Numbered from the stretch's first letter, positions 1-8,017 are shown. The stretch is DNA of 64,000 bases from Demequina pelophila (GCF_000971175.1 NZ_BBLY01000005.1:186001-250000); one strand, 5' to 3'. Program-made: numbers and translations. The notes: a model not told the origin generated them from the sequence alone.

Positions 1-141
1 GCCGTCGCCGCCCGCGACCACGGCCTGCTGCTCACCAACGTGCACGACCAGTCCTCGACCCTCGAGGACGCCTACATGCGGCTCACCGCCCGCGAGGTGG
101 AGTACGCCTCCGCGGGGACGCCCGCCACGTCGGCCGCCTGA
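1..141 (+). CDS. ABC transporter ATP-binding protein, C-terminal end (partial)
   Basis: The window opens inside this gene; only the last 46 codons and a TGA stop are present. The stretch SSTLEDAYMRLT resembles the end of ATP-binding subunits of ABC-2 type exporters, where a conserved 'LE(D/E)xFxxLT' element follows the nucleotide-binding domain. No Walker motifs remain, so the assignment rests on this tail and on the permease gene 64 bases downstream on the same strand, a standard ATPase-permease order. The substrate cannot be inferred. Confidence 0.6.
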   Translation, partial: AVAARDHGLLLTNVHDQSSTLEDAYMRLTAREVEYASAGTPATSAA

Positions 142-205
142 CGCACGGGCGTCACCCGACGCGCCCGCACCCCATCCCCACCCCAGACTTCCCAGGAGAC
201 CCTTC

Positions 206-1069
206 ATGTCCACGCTCGCCACCGCATCGTCCACCACCGCATCGTCCACTGCCGCATCGTCCACCCGCACCACCGTCAAGAATGCGTCGCTCGCCGGCGC
301 GATCCGCGCCGAATGGATCAAGTCCAGCGCCCTCAAGGGCACGTGGATCCGCCTCGCCATCGCGGCCGCGCTCTCGGGGCTGGTCGCCATGCTCGCCTCG
401 AACACCATCGTCGCCAACCCGGAGGCCGCGGTGCTCGCGGTGAGCGAGTCCGGCTCGGCCGCTGGCTTCACCATCGCGATGGCCGCGACCTGGATGGGCC
501 TCATCGTCATCTCGATGCTTGCCGGCTCGATCGCGACGCACGAGTACGCGCACGGCTCCATCCGCACCACGCTGATCGCCCAGCCGCGCCGCGGCATCGT
601 CCTCGCCGCCAAGATGGCCGTCACCGCGGCCTATGCGCTCCTCGGGGGCGTGCTGTGCCTCGCCACCGCCTACGGTGCGGCCTGGGCCAACCTCTCCCAG
701 GTGGGGGCCCTGCCCGACCTCGCGGACGGCCAGACGCTCCGCCTCGCCGGCGGCCTCCTGCTCGCGCTGGTGTCGCTGTGCTGGCTCGCGCTGGCGCTGG
801 GCCACCTGGTGCGTTCGACCGTGGTGTCCAACATCGTGATCGTCGCGGTGCTGTTCGTGATCCCCTCGACCACCGGCATGGTCCAGAGCGACATCGTCGA
901 GGTGATCAACAAGGTCCTGCCGCAGGGCGCGACCGCCGCGATCGGTCAGGCCCTCCCGGCCGCGGACCCGACGCTGCTGAGCCCCTGGCTGGGCCTGGTC
1001 GCGGTCCTCGCGTGGGGCATCCTCCCCTCGATCGCCGCGCACGCCCGGATGCGCACGGCGGATCTGTAG
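206..1069 (+). CDS. ABC-2 type transporter permease
   Basis: A 287-residue integral membrane protein, probably the membrane partner of the ATPase ending at 141. After a Ser/Thr/Ala-rich start there are about six hydrophobic segments (near residues 45-65, 90-115, 135-165, 185-210, 215-230 and 255-275), the usual layout of ABC-2 permeases. An AGGAG ribosome-binding site precedes the ATG. Residues 5-20 contain three in-register copies of Ala-Ser-Ser-Thr encoded by a perfect 15-base period (see the repeat at 221-265), so part of the cytoplasmic N-terminus arose by tandem duplication. Substrate unknown; drug or lipid export are possibilities for this family. Confidence 0.75.
   Translation: MSTLATASSTTASSTAASSTRTTVKNASLAGAIRAEWIKSSALKGTWIRLAIAAALSGLVAMLASNTIVANPEAAVLAVSESGSAAGFTIAMAATWMGLIVISMLAGSIATHEYAHGSIRTTLIAQPRRGIVLAAKMAVTAAYALLGGVLCLATAYGAAWANLSQVGALPDLADGQTLRLAGGLLLALVSLCWLALALGHLVRSTVVSNIVIVAVLFVIPSTTGMVQSDIVEVINKVLPQGATAAIGQALPAADPTLLSPWLGLVAVLAWGILPSIAAHARMRTADL
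221..265. repeat. three tandem 15-base units, each holding a GCATCGTCC word
   Basis: Three consecutive units differing at two positions, each of the form (A/G)CCGCATCGTCCAC(C/T). They encode an Ala-Ser-Ser-Thr repeat at the N-terminus of the permease. Each unit carries the dispersed word GGACGATGC on the minus strand (224-232, 239-247, 254-262), the densest cluster of that word in the window. Confidence 0.9.
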
Positions 1070-1103
1070 GACCAGCCCCAGCACCGCGCCCCAGCACTGC
1101 GCC

Positions 1104-1158
1104 CCGGGAGGTGCTCAGTGCCCATTTCGAGCCAGAATGGGCACTCAGCACCTCCTGG
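1104..1158. terminator. long near-perfect hairpin between permease and GPP34 gene
   Basis: An inverted repeat of about 20 bases per arm: the left arm begins GGAGGTGCTCAGTGCCCATT at 1107 and the right arm AATGGGCAC...ACCTCC ends at 1155, with a short loop. No T-run follows. It could terminate the ABC transporter transcript or be a repetitive palindromic element; the same half-site pattern CACTCAG recurs in the hairpin near 10716. Confidence 0.6.
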
Positions 1159-1197
1159 GGCGCTGCGTGCCAATATCGCAAGACGAACGGAGCCAGC

Positions 1198-1947
1198 ATG
1201 AGCACGCCTCACCACGACGCCACCCTGCACCAGGCCGACCACGGCCTCACCCTGCCGCAGCAGCTGATCCTGGTCGCCTACGACCCGGAGGCGGGCAAGC
1301 CGCGCCACGTGGGCATGCTGGACCAGCGCGTCGCGGGCGCCGCGATCGTCGAGCTCGCCCTGCGCGAGGCGGTCACACTCGAGGGCACCTCGCGCCGGCC
1401 CGAGCGTCGGCGCATCGTCGCGGTGCCCGGGGCGCGCACGGGCGACGCCCGCCTGGACGACGTGCTCGGCGGCATCGAGGCCAAGCCGCGCGACGCCCAC
1501 CGCACCATCGGGGGACTCGCGCGCCGGGCGCGTCGCGACACCCTCGAGGACCTGGCCGCGGCGGGCGTGATGAGGCGCGAGCCCCACCGGGTGCTCGGCA
1601 TCTTCCCGAGCGACCGCTGGATCGCGACCGACGCCGGCCGGGGCGCCGCGCTGCGCGCCCGCCTCGCGGCCGTCCTGCTCGAGCAGACGGCGCCGACCGA
1701 ACGTGAGGCCGCGCTCATCGCGCTCACGGCGGACACGCCGCTGCCCAGGGCCCTGGTCGCCAAGGAGGACCGCCGCCGCGCCGCCGCCCGCGCGAAGGCC
1801 ATCACCGCCGAGCAGAAGGACGCGGCCCAGGCGGATCACGCCGCCCAGGCCGCGGTCGACGCCACGGTCGAGTCCGTCAAGGCGGCGGTCATGGCAGCCG
1901 TCATCGGCGGCGTCGTGGCGTCCACCGCCGCGACGTCCTCCGGCTGA
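1198..1947 (+). CDS. GPP34 (GOLPH3/Vps74-like) domain protein
   Basis: A 249-residue soluble protein of the GPP34 family, homologous to eukaryotic Golgi phosphoprotein 3, a phosphoinositide-binding peripheral membrane protein. Family signs are the start 'LTLPQQLILVAYDPEAGK', the repeated 'GAAIVELAL' helix, and the 'LxxAGVMRREPHRVLGIFPSDRWIATD' core. The C-terminal 50 residues are Ala/Lys/Asp-rich and may form a helix ending in a small hydrophobic patch (VMAAVIGGVVA). Bacterial members are common in actinobacteria, with unclear roles. ATG 1198 was chosen because the domain begins about 15 residues later; the longer in-frame extension upstream runs through the hairpin and has no family similarity. 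Confidence 0.85.
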   Translation: MSTPHHDATLHQADHGLTLPQQLILVAYDPEAGKPRHVGMLDQRVAGAAIVELALREAVTLEGTSRRPERRRIVAVPGARTGDARLDDVLGGIEAKPRDAHRTIGGLARRARRDTLEDLAAAGVMRREPHRVLGIFPSDRWIATDAGRGAALRARLAAVLLEQTAPTEREAALIALTADTPLPRALVAKEDRRRAAARAKAITAEQKDAAQADHAAQAAVDATVESVKAAVMAAVIGGVVASTAATSSG

Positions 1948-1960
1948 GCCGGGCGCGGCC

Positions 1961-2012
1961 GGCAGTCCGGGCTGGCAGTCCCGGCTGGCAGTCCGGGCTG
2001 GCAGTCCCTGCC
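1961..2012. repeat. 13-base tandem repeat, four copies
   Basis: Four head-to-tail units of GGCAGTCC(G/C)GGCT; the last is degenerate. They lie just after the GPP34 stop codon, in the gap between convergent genes. No reading frame uses them. They look like a simple tandem expansion. Confidence 0.85.
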
Positions 2013-2022
2013 GCGGTCCCGG

Positions 2023-2053
2023 CGGAGGCGCCTCCCTCAACGGGGCGCCTCCG
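2023..2053. terminator. bidirectional hairpin between GPP34 gene and nagA
   Basis: Perfect 10-base stem CGGAGGCGCC / GGCGCCTCCG with an 11-base loop between two convergent genes. No T-run follows on either strand, as is common in high-GC actinobacteria. Confidence 0.6.
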
Positions 2054-2111
2054 CGACTCGCGACTCGCCACACGGGCCGCGAGCGGGCAGCACCGGGCGC
2101 GGCTCCCCGCG

Positions 2112-2143
2112 CCCGACCTGCCTCAGACCCGACCTGCCTCAGA
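2112..2143. repeat. 16-base tandem duplication across the nagA stop codon
   Basis: Two exact copies of CCCGACCTGCCTCAGA (2112-2127 and 2128-2143). The second contains the TGA stop of nagA on the minus strand (2141-2139). Confidence 0.85.
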
Positions 2144-3008
2144 GTCCCAGCACGCGCTCCGGAGTGGTCGTGGCCGCGGCCACGGCGTCAGCCTCCGGCA
2201 CGCCGGCCGCGACGCACACCTCGACCGCGCGGTCCATGGTGAGCGTCGAGCCGGCAAGGGTCGAGGTACCCGCCAGCACGGCCCGGCCGTCCTCGGTCAC
2301 GTCGACGTCGAGCCCGCCCAGCAGGTAGCGGCCGGGGGACGATGCGGCGGCGGACATCGCGTCCGTCACCAGCACGGTGCGGCCCGGGGCCGCGCGGAAC
2401 AGCCCCGCGACCAGGCCGGGGTCGACGTGGATGCCGTCGGCGATGAGCTCGATGGAGACTCGCTCGTCCGCGAGCGCCGCGCCCACCGGTCCGGGCTCGC
2501 GCGCCGCGATGCCGCGCATCGCGTTGAGCCCGTGGGTGAGCAGCGTGGCGCCGCGGTCGAAGGCCTCGCGGGCCTCCTGCGCGGTGCACTCGGTGTGGCC
2601 CACGGCGACCACGACGCCGGCCTCGACCAGCGTCTCGATCGCGTCGAGCGCGTGGGGCAGCTCCGGCGCCATGGTGATCTGGCGCAGGGTCCCGTCGCAG
2701 GCGTCGAGCAGGGCGGCCACGGTGTCCGGGGTGGGCAGCGCGAGCGCCGCCGGGTCGTGGGCGCCCTTGCGCAGCGGCTGGAGGAACGGGCCCTCGAGGT
2801 GGATGCCCAGGAGCCCGGCGTCCTCGGCCATGACGGTGCGGATCACACCCGCGGCGCGGGCGATCTCGGACGCCGGCGCCGAGACGAGCGAGGCGACTAC
2901 CTTGCTCGTGCCGTGGGCGCGATGCGCCGCGAGCGCGGCGCGCGTGCCCTCGACGGTGCCGCCGAAGTCGTGTCCGCCGCCCCCGTGGCAATGGATGTCG
3001 GTGTACAT
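2139..3008 (-). CDS. nagA: N-acetylglucosamine-6-phosphate deacetylase, unusually short
   Basis: Converts GlcNAc-6-phosphate to glucosamine-6-phosphate plus acetate, a cytoplasmic amidohydrolase step. The 289 residues start at the metal-binding HxH motif (TDIHCHGGGGHDF) and include the conserved 'GIHLEGPF', 'VGHTECTA', 'THGLNAM', 'ELIADGIHVDP' and 'TDAMSAA' elements. Family members are usually about 380 residues: the N-terminal strands before the HxH motif and the C-terminal tail after 'TPERVLGL' are both absent. In known structures those two segments together form the small beta-sandwich domain. The ATG overlaps the nagB stop by one base (TGATG), so translation is probably coupled; a longer upstream start would lie inside nagB. 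Likely the last gene of the amino-sugar operon. Confidence 0.85.
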   Translation of the reverse strand: MYTDIHCHGGGGHDFGGTVEGTRAALAAHRAHGTSKVVASLVSAPASEIARAAGVIRTVMAEDAGLLGIHLEGPFLQPLRKGAHDPAALALPTPDTVAALLDACDGTLRQITMAPELPHALDAIETLVEAGVVVAVGHTECTAQEAREAFDRGATLLTHGLNAMRGIAAREPGPVGAALADERVSIELIADGIHVDPGLVAGLFRAAPGRTVLVTDAMSAAASSPGRYLLGGLDVDVTEDGRAVLAGTSTLAGSTLTMDRAVEVCVAAGVPEADAVAAATTTPERVLGL

Positions 3009-3790
3009 CAGATGCCCTGCCAGTCGGGCTTGTGGTCCTGCGCCCACTGGTAGTAGTCGCGGAACTTGAGTTCCGACGCGGCGGCCCGGTCGACCACGAC
3101 GGTCACGCGGGCGTGCAGCTGGATCGCCGAGCCCGGCATCGAGGCCGACACGGGGCCCTCGACGGCGGCGGCCAGCGCCTCCGCCTTGCCCTCGCCGAAC
3201 GCGAGCAGCACCAGGTGACGGGCGCGCAGGATGGTGCCCAGGCCCTGGGTCACGCAGTGGATGGGGACCTGGTCGAGCGAGTCGAAGAAGCGCGCGTTGT
3301 CGATCCGGGTGCGCTCGGTGAGGGTCTTGACGCGGGTCAGCGACCCGAACGAGGAGCCGGGCTCGTTGAAGCCCAGGTGGCCCGTGCGGCCGATGCCCAG
3401 CAGCTGGAGGTCCACTCCCCCGTTCGCCTCGAGCGCCGCCTCGTAGCGGGCGCCGGCGGTCTGGATGCCCTCGACCGAGCCGTCCGGCACGTGGACGCGC
3501 GCGGGGTCCAGGCCCAGCGGCACGGTCACCTCGCGGTCGACCACCGAGCGGTAGCTCTCGGGGTGCTCGACCGGCAGGCCCACGTACTCGTCGAGCGCGA
3601 AGGCGGTGAGGCGGGTGAAGTCGGTGCCGGCCTCGGACTCGGCGTGCAGCGCCTGGTAGACGGGCAGCGGGGTGGAGCCGGTCGCCACGCCGAGCGTGAA
3701 CTCCGGGTTCGCGCGCACCTCGCGCGCGATGTGCGCGGCGACGAATCGCCCCGCGTCGTCGGGGGTGTCGAGAACGATGACCTCAGCCAC
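3008..3790 (-). CDS. nagB: glucosamine-6-phosphate deaminase
   Basis: Isomerises and deaminates glucosamine-6-phosphate to fructose-6-phosphate plus ammonia. At 260 residues it has the normal family length. Recognisable motifs are 'GVATGSTP' (phosphate loop), 'FALDEYVGL' with the catalytic Asp, 'GIGRTGHLGFNEPG' with the catalytic His and 'LLAFGEGKAEAL'. The start overlaps the end of the upstream ROK kinase by eight bases and the stop overlaps nagA by one, a translationally coupled operon. The product, fructose-6-phosphate, is a substrate for the phosphoketolase at 38582. Confidence 0.92.
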   Translation of the reverse strand: MAEVIVLDTPDDAGRFVAAHIAREVRANPEFTLGVATGSTPLPVYQALHAESEAGTDFTRLTAFALDEYVGLPVEHPESYRSVVDREVTVPLGLDPARVHVPDGSVEGIQTAGARYEAALEANGGVDLQLLGIGRTGHLGFNEPGSSFGSLTRVKTLTERTRIDNARFFDSLDQVPIHCVTQGLGTILRARHLVLLAFGEGKAEALAAAVEGPVSASMPGSAIQLHARVTVVVDRAAASELKFRDYYQWAQDHKPDWQGI

Positions 3791-4673
3791 GTCCGCCTCC
3801 TAGCATCGCGGCGCCGATCGCGGCGACCGGCACCTCCAGATTCAGTGGTCTCATGCGCGACGACAGATTCAGGGACCGGAGGAAGGGGCTCGTCGCCGCC
3901 CAGCCCTCGAGGATGCGGGACGCGCCGTCGAACAGCTCGTCGCCCCACTTGGTCATGCCGCCAGCGACGACGACCTCGTCGACGTCGAGGGTGACCACGA
4001 GGATGCGCACCGCGGTCGCGAGGCCGTAGAACGCGCGGTCGCGGATCTCGACGGCGCGCGGGTCTCCTGCGGCGGCCGCCGCGACCACGTCCGCGCCGGT
4101 CGAGCCCTCGACGCCCCACTGGAGCATCAGGCCCGAACCGGACGCGTAGGTCTCGAGCCCGCCGGGAAGCCCGTCAGTGCCCACCGGGCCGTTCGGATCG
4201 ATGCAGATCTGTCCGATCTCCCCCGCCGCCCCGCGCGCGCCGCGCCACAGGCGGCCGTCGAGGACGAGCCCGGCCGCGAGGCCGGTGCCCAGGTTGAGGT
4301 AACCCATCGAGCCGGTGCCGCCCAGCAGCGTGTACGCGCCGAGCGCGGCGACGTTCACGTCGTTGTCCACGGCGGGCCGCACCCCGAAGGCCGCGGCGAA
4401 GCCGCCCGCGAGGTCGAGGCGCTCGACGTCCAGGTTGAGGGCGTGCGACACGACGCCGTCGCAGATGGCGCCCGGCGTGCCGATCCCGACGGTCAGGTCG
4501 CTCGGCGCGGCGCCGGCCGCGGCGCTCGCTCCCCAGGCGGCGTCGAGCGCGGCGGCGACCACCGCATCGGCCCCCCTGCCCGAGGGCAGGGTCCTGCGAC
4601 CGCGCAGCGTGCCGTCGGCGTCCACCACGACGGCGTCCGTCTTGGTGCCGCCGATGTCGATTCCCAGGTGCAT
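3783..4673 (-). CDS. ROK-family sugar kinase, probable N-acetylglucosamine kinase
   Basis: A 296-residue ROK kinase with the N-terminal ATP-binding motif 'GIDIGGTKTDAVV' and 'VDNDVNVAALG' carrying the catalytic Asp. Placed between the hexosaminidase and nagB it most likely phosphorylates GlcNAc released in the cytoplasm (inference from context). The zinc-binding CxCGxxxCxE signature found in most ROK kinases is missing: the corresponding stretch reads 'GQICIDPNGPVG...GGLETYASG' with a single Cys, while the Glu of the substrate-binding 'LETYASG' is kept. The family contains zinc-free members, so this need not mean loss of function. Confidence 0.82.
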   Translation of the reverse strand: MHLGIDIGGTKTDAVVVDADGTLRGRRTLPSGRGADAVVAAALDAAWGASAAAGAAPSDLTVGIGTPGAICDGVVSHALNLDVERLDLAGGFAAAFGVRPAVDNDVNVAALGAYTLLGGTGSMGYLNLGTGLAAGLVLDGRLWRGARGAAGEIGQICIDPNGPVGTDGLPGGLETYASGSGLMLQWGVEGSTGADVVAAAAAGDPRAVEIRDRAFYGLATAVRILVVTLDVDEVVVAGGMTKWGDELFDGASRILEGWAATSPFLRSLNLSSRMRPLNLEVPVAAIGAAMLGGGRG

Positions 4674-4674
4674 G

Positions 4675-6102
4675 TCAGCGTCCGATCAGGGTTGCGAGGG
4701 CGTCGCCCACGAGCCGCGACGCGCCGTACGTGCGCACGTCCGCGCCCTCGGGACCGGGCCAGCCCATGTCCACGACGACGGCGTCCGCCTGCGCGCGCAC
4801 CGCCGCGATCGCGGCCAGCGCCCAGGGGTGACGGTGGTTGTCCTTGCCCACCACGACGGCGAGCGCGCCGGCGGGGACCGATGCGGCGAAGGCCTCGGGA
4901 TCGTCGTCCGGCCCGCACGTGGCGGCCGGGGCGACGCCGCCGGCGAACGGCCCCCACGGGGAGGCGCCGACGGCGATGTTCGCGGTCGGCTCGAGCCGCA
5001 GCCACACGCGCGGCCGGTCCTCGGCGAGCAGGGTGCGCGCCGCATCGTCCACCGCGAAGGTGGCCGCCACCGCGGCGGCGTCGACGATCTCCGGGCCCTC
5101 GGGGCCGGGGCTGCGGCGCCGCATCCGGTGGTGCGTGCCCAACGCGGCGCACCGCTGCGCGGCGTTGGCGAGGCGGGCGGGCAGGAGCTCGCCGGCCTCG
5201 ACGGCCGCGGAGATGGCCGCGGCGATCTCCCCGATCTCCTCGTCGGTGTTGCCGGTGCCCAGGCACAGCAGGTCCGAGCCGCCGGCGAGCGCGGCGACGG
5301 CGGCGGCCGGGACGCCCCGGTCGGCCGAGGCGCCGGCCATGTCGAGGGCGTCGGTGACGATGACGCCGCGGAAGCCCAGTCCCTCGCGCAGCAGCCCCTG
5401 GAGGATGGTGGGCGAGAAGGTGGACGGGAGGTCGGGGTCGACCGACGGCACCATGATGTGCGACGTCATGACCGTCGCCGTGCCGGCGGCGATGGCCGCG
5501 ACGAAGGGCGGGAGCTCGCGCACGGCGAGCGTGTCCTGGTCGGCGTCGACCTGCGGCAGGGCCAGGTGGGAGTCCTGCGCCGTGTCGCCGTGACCCGGGA
5601 AGTGCTTGGCGCACGCGGAGACGCCCATGGACTGGACGCCCCGCACCCAGGCCGCGGCGTGGCGCGAGACCAGGCCGGGCTCGGCGCCGAAGCTGCGCAC
5701 CCCGATGACGGGGTTGAGCGGGTTCGAGTTGACGTCGACGTCCGGGGCGAGCGTGAGGTCCACGCCGGCGGCGCGGAGCTCCGCGCCCACCCGGGCCGCG
5801 ACCGCCTCGGTGGCCGCCGCATCGTCCATTCTGCCCAGCACGGCGTTGCCCGGGAAGGGCGAGCCGTCGCGCTGGTAGAGGCGGGAGACGTCGCCGCCCT
5901 CCTCGTCGATCGCGATGATCGCGCGGGGGTTGGCCGCGTGGATCGCGTCGGTGAGGGCGCGCAGCTGCTCGGGGGTCTCGACGTTCGTGCCGAACAGGCA
6001 CACGCCGGCGAGTCCGTCGCGCAGCCGGGCCTCGAGCCACGCGGGCAGGGTGGGTCCCTCGAAGCCCGGCAGGAGGATGCCGAGGGGGTTCGCGGTGCTC
6101 AT
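4675..6102 (-). CDS. GH3 beta-N-acetylhexosaminidase, cytoplasmic (NagZ-like)
   Basis: A 475-residue glycoside hydrolase family 3 enzyme without signal peptide, so it should cut GlcNAc-containing oligosaccharides after import. It has 'DEEGGDVSRL', the NagZ-type loop 'KHFPGHGDTAQDSH' holding the general-acid His/Asp pair, and 'GVIVTDALDM' with the nucleophile Asp. The C-terminal third (from about residue 330) is an extra domain also seen in longer actinobacterial members, some of which act as GlcNAc phosphorylases; that activity cannot be excluded. The ATG overlaps the upstream permease stop as ATGA, showing coupling to the transporter. Confidence 0.85.
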   Translation of the reverse strand: MSTANPLGILLPGFEGPTLPAWLEARLRDGLAGVCLFGTNVETPEQLRALTDAIHAANPRAIIAIDEEGGDVSRLYQRDGSPFPGNAVLGRMDDAAATEAVAARVGAELRAAGVDLTLAPDVDVNSNPLNPVIGVRSFGAEPGLVSRHAAAWVRGVQSMGVSACAKHFPGHGDTAQDSHLALPQVDADQDTLAVRELPPFVAAIAAGTATVMTSHIMVPSVDPDLPSTFSPTILQGLLREGLGFRGVIVTDALDMAGASADRGVPAAAVAALAGGSDLLCLGTGNTDEEIGEIAAAISAAVEAGELLPARLANAAQRCAALGTHHRMRRRSPGPEGPEIVDAAAVAATFAVDDAARTLLAEDRPRVWLRLEPTANIAVGASPWGPFAGGVAPAATCGPDDDPEAFAASVPAGALAVVVGKDNHRHPWALAAIAAVRAQADAVVVDMGWPGPEGADVRTYGASRLVGDALATLIGR

Positions 6103-6941
6103 CCCTTGACCGCTCCGCCCACCATGCCCTTGGTCATGCGGCCCTGGACGATGAGGAAGAAGATGATGACCGGCACCGCGACCAGGGTCGAGGCGGCCAT
6201 GACCTGGCCCCACTCGATCTGGCCGAACGCGGACGACTGCGAGAAGTTGCGCAGCCACAGCGGCAGCGTCTGCGAGTCGGAGGAGGTCAGCATGATCGAG
6301 GCGAGCGCGAACTCGTTCCACACCTGGAGGAAGGCGAACACGCCGGAGGCGACCAGGCCAGGGGCGAGCAGCGGGAACGTGACGCGCATGAAGGCGCCGA
6401 ACCGGCTGCAGCCGTCGATCTGCGCGGCCTCCTCGAGGTCCGCGGGGATGCCGGCGACGAACCCGCGGAGCATCCACATGGTGAAGGGCACGACGGCAGC
6501 GACGTAGATGATGCTGATGCCGCCCACCGTGTTGAGCAGGCCCAGGCCGGCGATCATCTTGTACTGCGCGATGAACATCGCCTCGGCGGGGAGCATCTGC
6601 ACGAGGATGATCGCGAGCACGAGGCCCTTGCGGCCGCGGAAGCGGAAGCGGGAGATCGCGAGCGCGCCCAGGAAGGCGACGATGATGCAGACCACCAGGG
6701 CGATGCCGGTGACCACGAGCGACATCCGCAGCGCGCCACCGAAGCCCGAGCTCGAGACGACGGCCTCGTAGTTCGCGGTGGTGCCGCCGAACGGGCTGAA
6801 CGTCGGGGTGAGGTTCGCGATGGTGCGCGGCGACTGGAACGAGCTGTTGATCATCCAGTAGACGGGGAACGCCCAGGCGACGGCGAGGACGACGGCGACG
6901 ATCGCGCCGAGGGTGCGGAGGGCGGGGTTCTTGGAGATCAC
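6099..6941 (-). CDS. carbohydrate ABC transporter permease (MalG/CUT1 type)
   Basis: A 280-residue inner-membrane permease with six predicted membrane spans and the cytoplasmic EAA loop 'EEAAQIDGCSRFGAFMRVTFPLLAPG', which contacts the ATPase. The start is GTG at 6941, overlapping the upstream permease stop as GTGA, with an AAGGAGG ribosome-binding site formed by the last codons of that gene. The partner ATPase is not in the operon; CUT1 transporters in actinobacteria often share one MsiK-type ATPase encoded elsewhere. The import substrate is inferred to be GlcNAc or a chitooligosaccharide from the downstream enzymes. Confidence 0.88.
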   Translation of the reverse strand: MISKNPALRTLGAIVAVVLAVAWAFPVYWMINSSFQSPRTIANLTPTFSPFGGTTANYEAVVSSSGFGGALRMSLVVTGIALVVCIIVAFLGALAISRFRFRGRKGLVLAIILVQMLPAEAMFIAQYKMIAGLGLLNTVGGISIIYVAAVVPFTMWMLRGFVAGIPADLEEAAQIDGCSRFGAFMRVTFPLLAPGLVASGVFAFLQVWNEFALASIMLTSSDSQTLPLWLRNFSQSSAFGQIEWGQVMAASTLVAVPVIIFFLIVQGRMTKGMVGGAVKG

Positions 6942-7888
6942 GACTTGTCCTCCTTGAGGAGCTCGCGCACGTAGAACCACGACAGCGCGATGGTGAAGAG
7001 CATGACGATCATGGCCGCGGCGGCCGCGAGGCCGAACTTCCCCTGGCCGACGCCGAGGCTGTAGATGTACGTGCCCAGCAGGTCGTACTTCGAGCCGCGG
7101 GCGCCGAAGCCCTGGAGGAGTTCGATCTGGGCGTAGACGCGCAGGTCCCAGATCATCTGCAGGAGCAGCAGGATGACGAGCACGGGGCGCAGGATCGGGA
7201 GGATGATCTGGCGCAGCTGCTGCCAGCGGTTGGCGCCGTCGAGGCCGGCGGCCTCGAGGACCTCCTCGGAGACCTGGGTGAGGCCGGCGTACACGGACAG
7301 GGTGACGAACGGCACCGAGGCCCACGTGATGATGATCGAGGCGACGGCGAAGAAGCTCAGCGGGTTGACCAGCCAGTTGTGGCCGATCATGTCCACGCCC
7401 GGGATCATCGACAGGACGTGGTTGATGACGCCGTTGCGGGCGTTGATGAGCCAGTTCCAGACCGTCAGCTGCGCGACGATGGGCATCGCCCAGGCGAGCA
7501 GGAGCGCGACCTGGAGGATGATGCGCGACCAGTCCGGGATCATCTTCATGAAGATGGCGAGGCCGATGCCGATCGCCATGGTCGCGACGGCCGTGACGGC
7601 CATGAACGCCACCGACTTGCCCAGCACCAGCCAGAAGCCGGAGTCGCTGAGCAGCTGGATGTAGTTGTCGAGCCCGATGAACTCGGGGTCCTGGCCGAAC
7701 TGCTGGGCCAGGCCGTACTCGCGGAACGAGTTCCAGATCTGCCACACGAGCGGGTAGCCCATGCCGACCAGGAGCACGATGACGGCGGGGATGGAGAGCC
7801 AGTACGGCAGCGTGGGGCGCCGCCGGCGACGCGCGGGGGCGTCGGGCACTCGCGCGGCGTCGGCCGGCGCGGGCACGGTGGTGTTCAT
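6938..7888 (-). CDS. carbohydrate ABC transporter permease (MalF/CUT1 type)
   Basis: A 316-residue partner of the MalG-type permease, with a basic proline-rich N-terminus (PARRRRRPTLPYWL) and six membrane spans. The EAA loop reads 'LEAAGLDGANRWQQLRQIILPIL'. It lies 148 bases downstream of the solute-binding protein gene; two stable hairpins fill the gap and probably reduce permease expression relative to the binding protein. Substrate assignment (amino sugar) comes from operon context only. Confidence 0.88.
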   Translation of the reverse strand: MNTTVPAPADAARVPDAPARRRRRPTLPYWLSIPAVIVLLVGMGYPLVWQIWNSFREYGLAQQFGQDPEFIGLDNYIQLLSDSGFWLVLGKSVAFMAVTAVATMAIGIGLAIFMKMIPDWSRIILQVALLLAWAMPIVAQLTVWNWLINARNGVINHVLSMIPGVDMIGHNWLVNPLSFFAVASIIITWASVPFVTLSVYAGLTQVSEEVLEAAGLDGANRWQQLRQIILPILRPVLVILLLLQMIWDLRVYAQIELLQGFGARGSKYDLLGTYIYSLGVGQGKFGLAAAAAMIVMLFTIALSWFYVRELLKEDKS

Positions 7889-7953
7889 GCGAAATGCCTT
7901 TGCGTGGTGCGGAAGAGGGGTGGGTGCGGCCCGACTGCGGGCGCATCCGGGTG

Positions 7954-8017
7954 GGGGGACGGCCCGGGCTCGGACGGCCCGGGCCGTCCCCCACGGCCCG
8001 CCGAGGCGGGCCGTGGG
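7954..8017 (-). terminator. two abutting hairpins between binding-protein and permease genes
   Basis: Two strong inverted repeats: GGGGGACGGCCCGGG / CCCGGGCCGTCCCCC (7954-7968 with 7978-7992) and CCCACGGCCCGCC / GGCGGGCCGTGGG (7990-8002 with 8005-8017). They share three bases, so both cannot form fully at once. Hairpins here are typical of sugar ABC operons, where they stabilise the binding-protein mRNA or attenuate the permeases. Confidence 0.7.

Noticed and set aside
313-1197. N-terminal extension of the GPP34 gene back to 313
   Set aside because: It overlaps the permease gene in another frame and crosses the hairpin at 1104-1158; family similarity begins only after the ATG at 1198.
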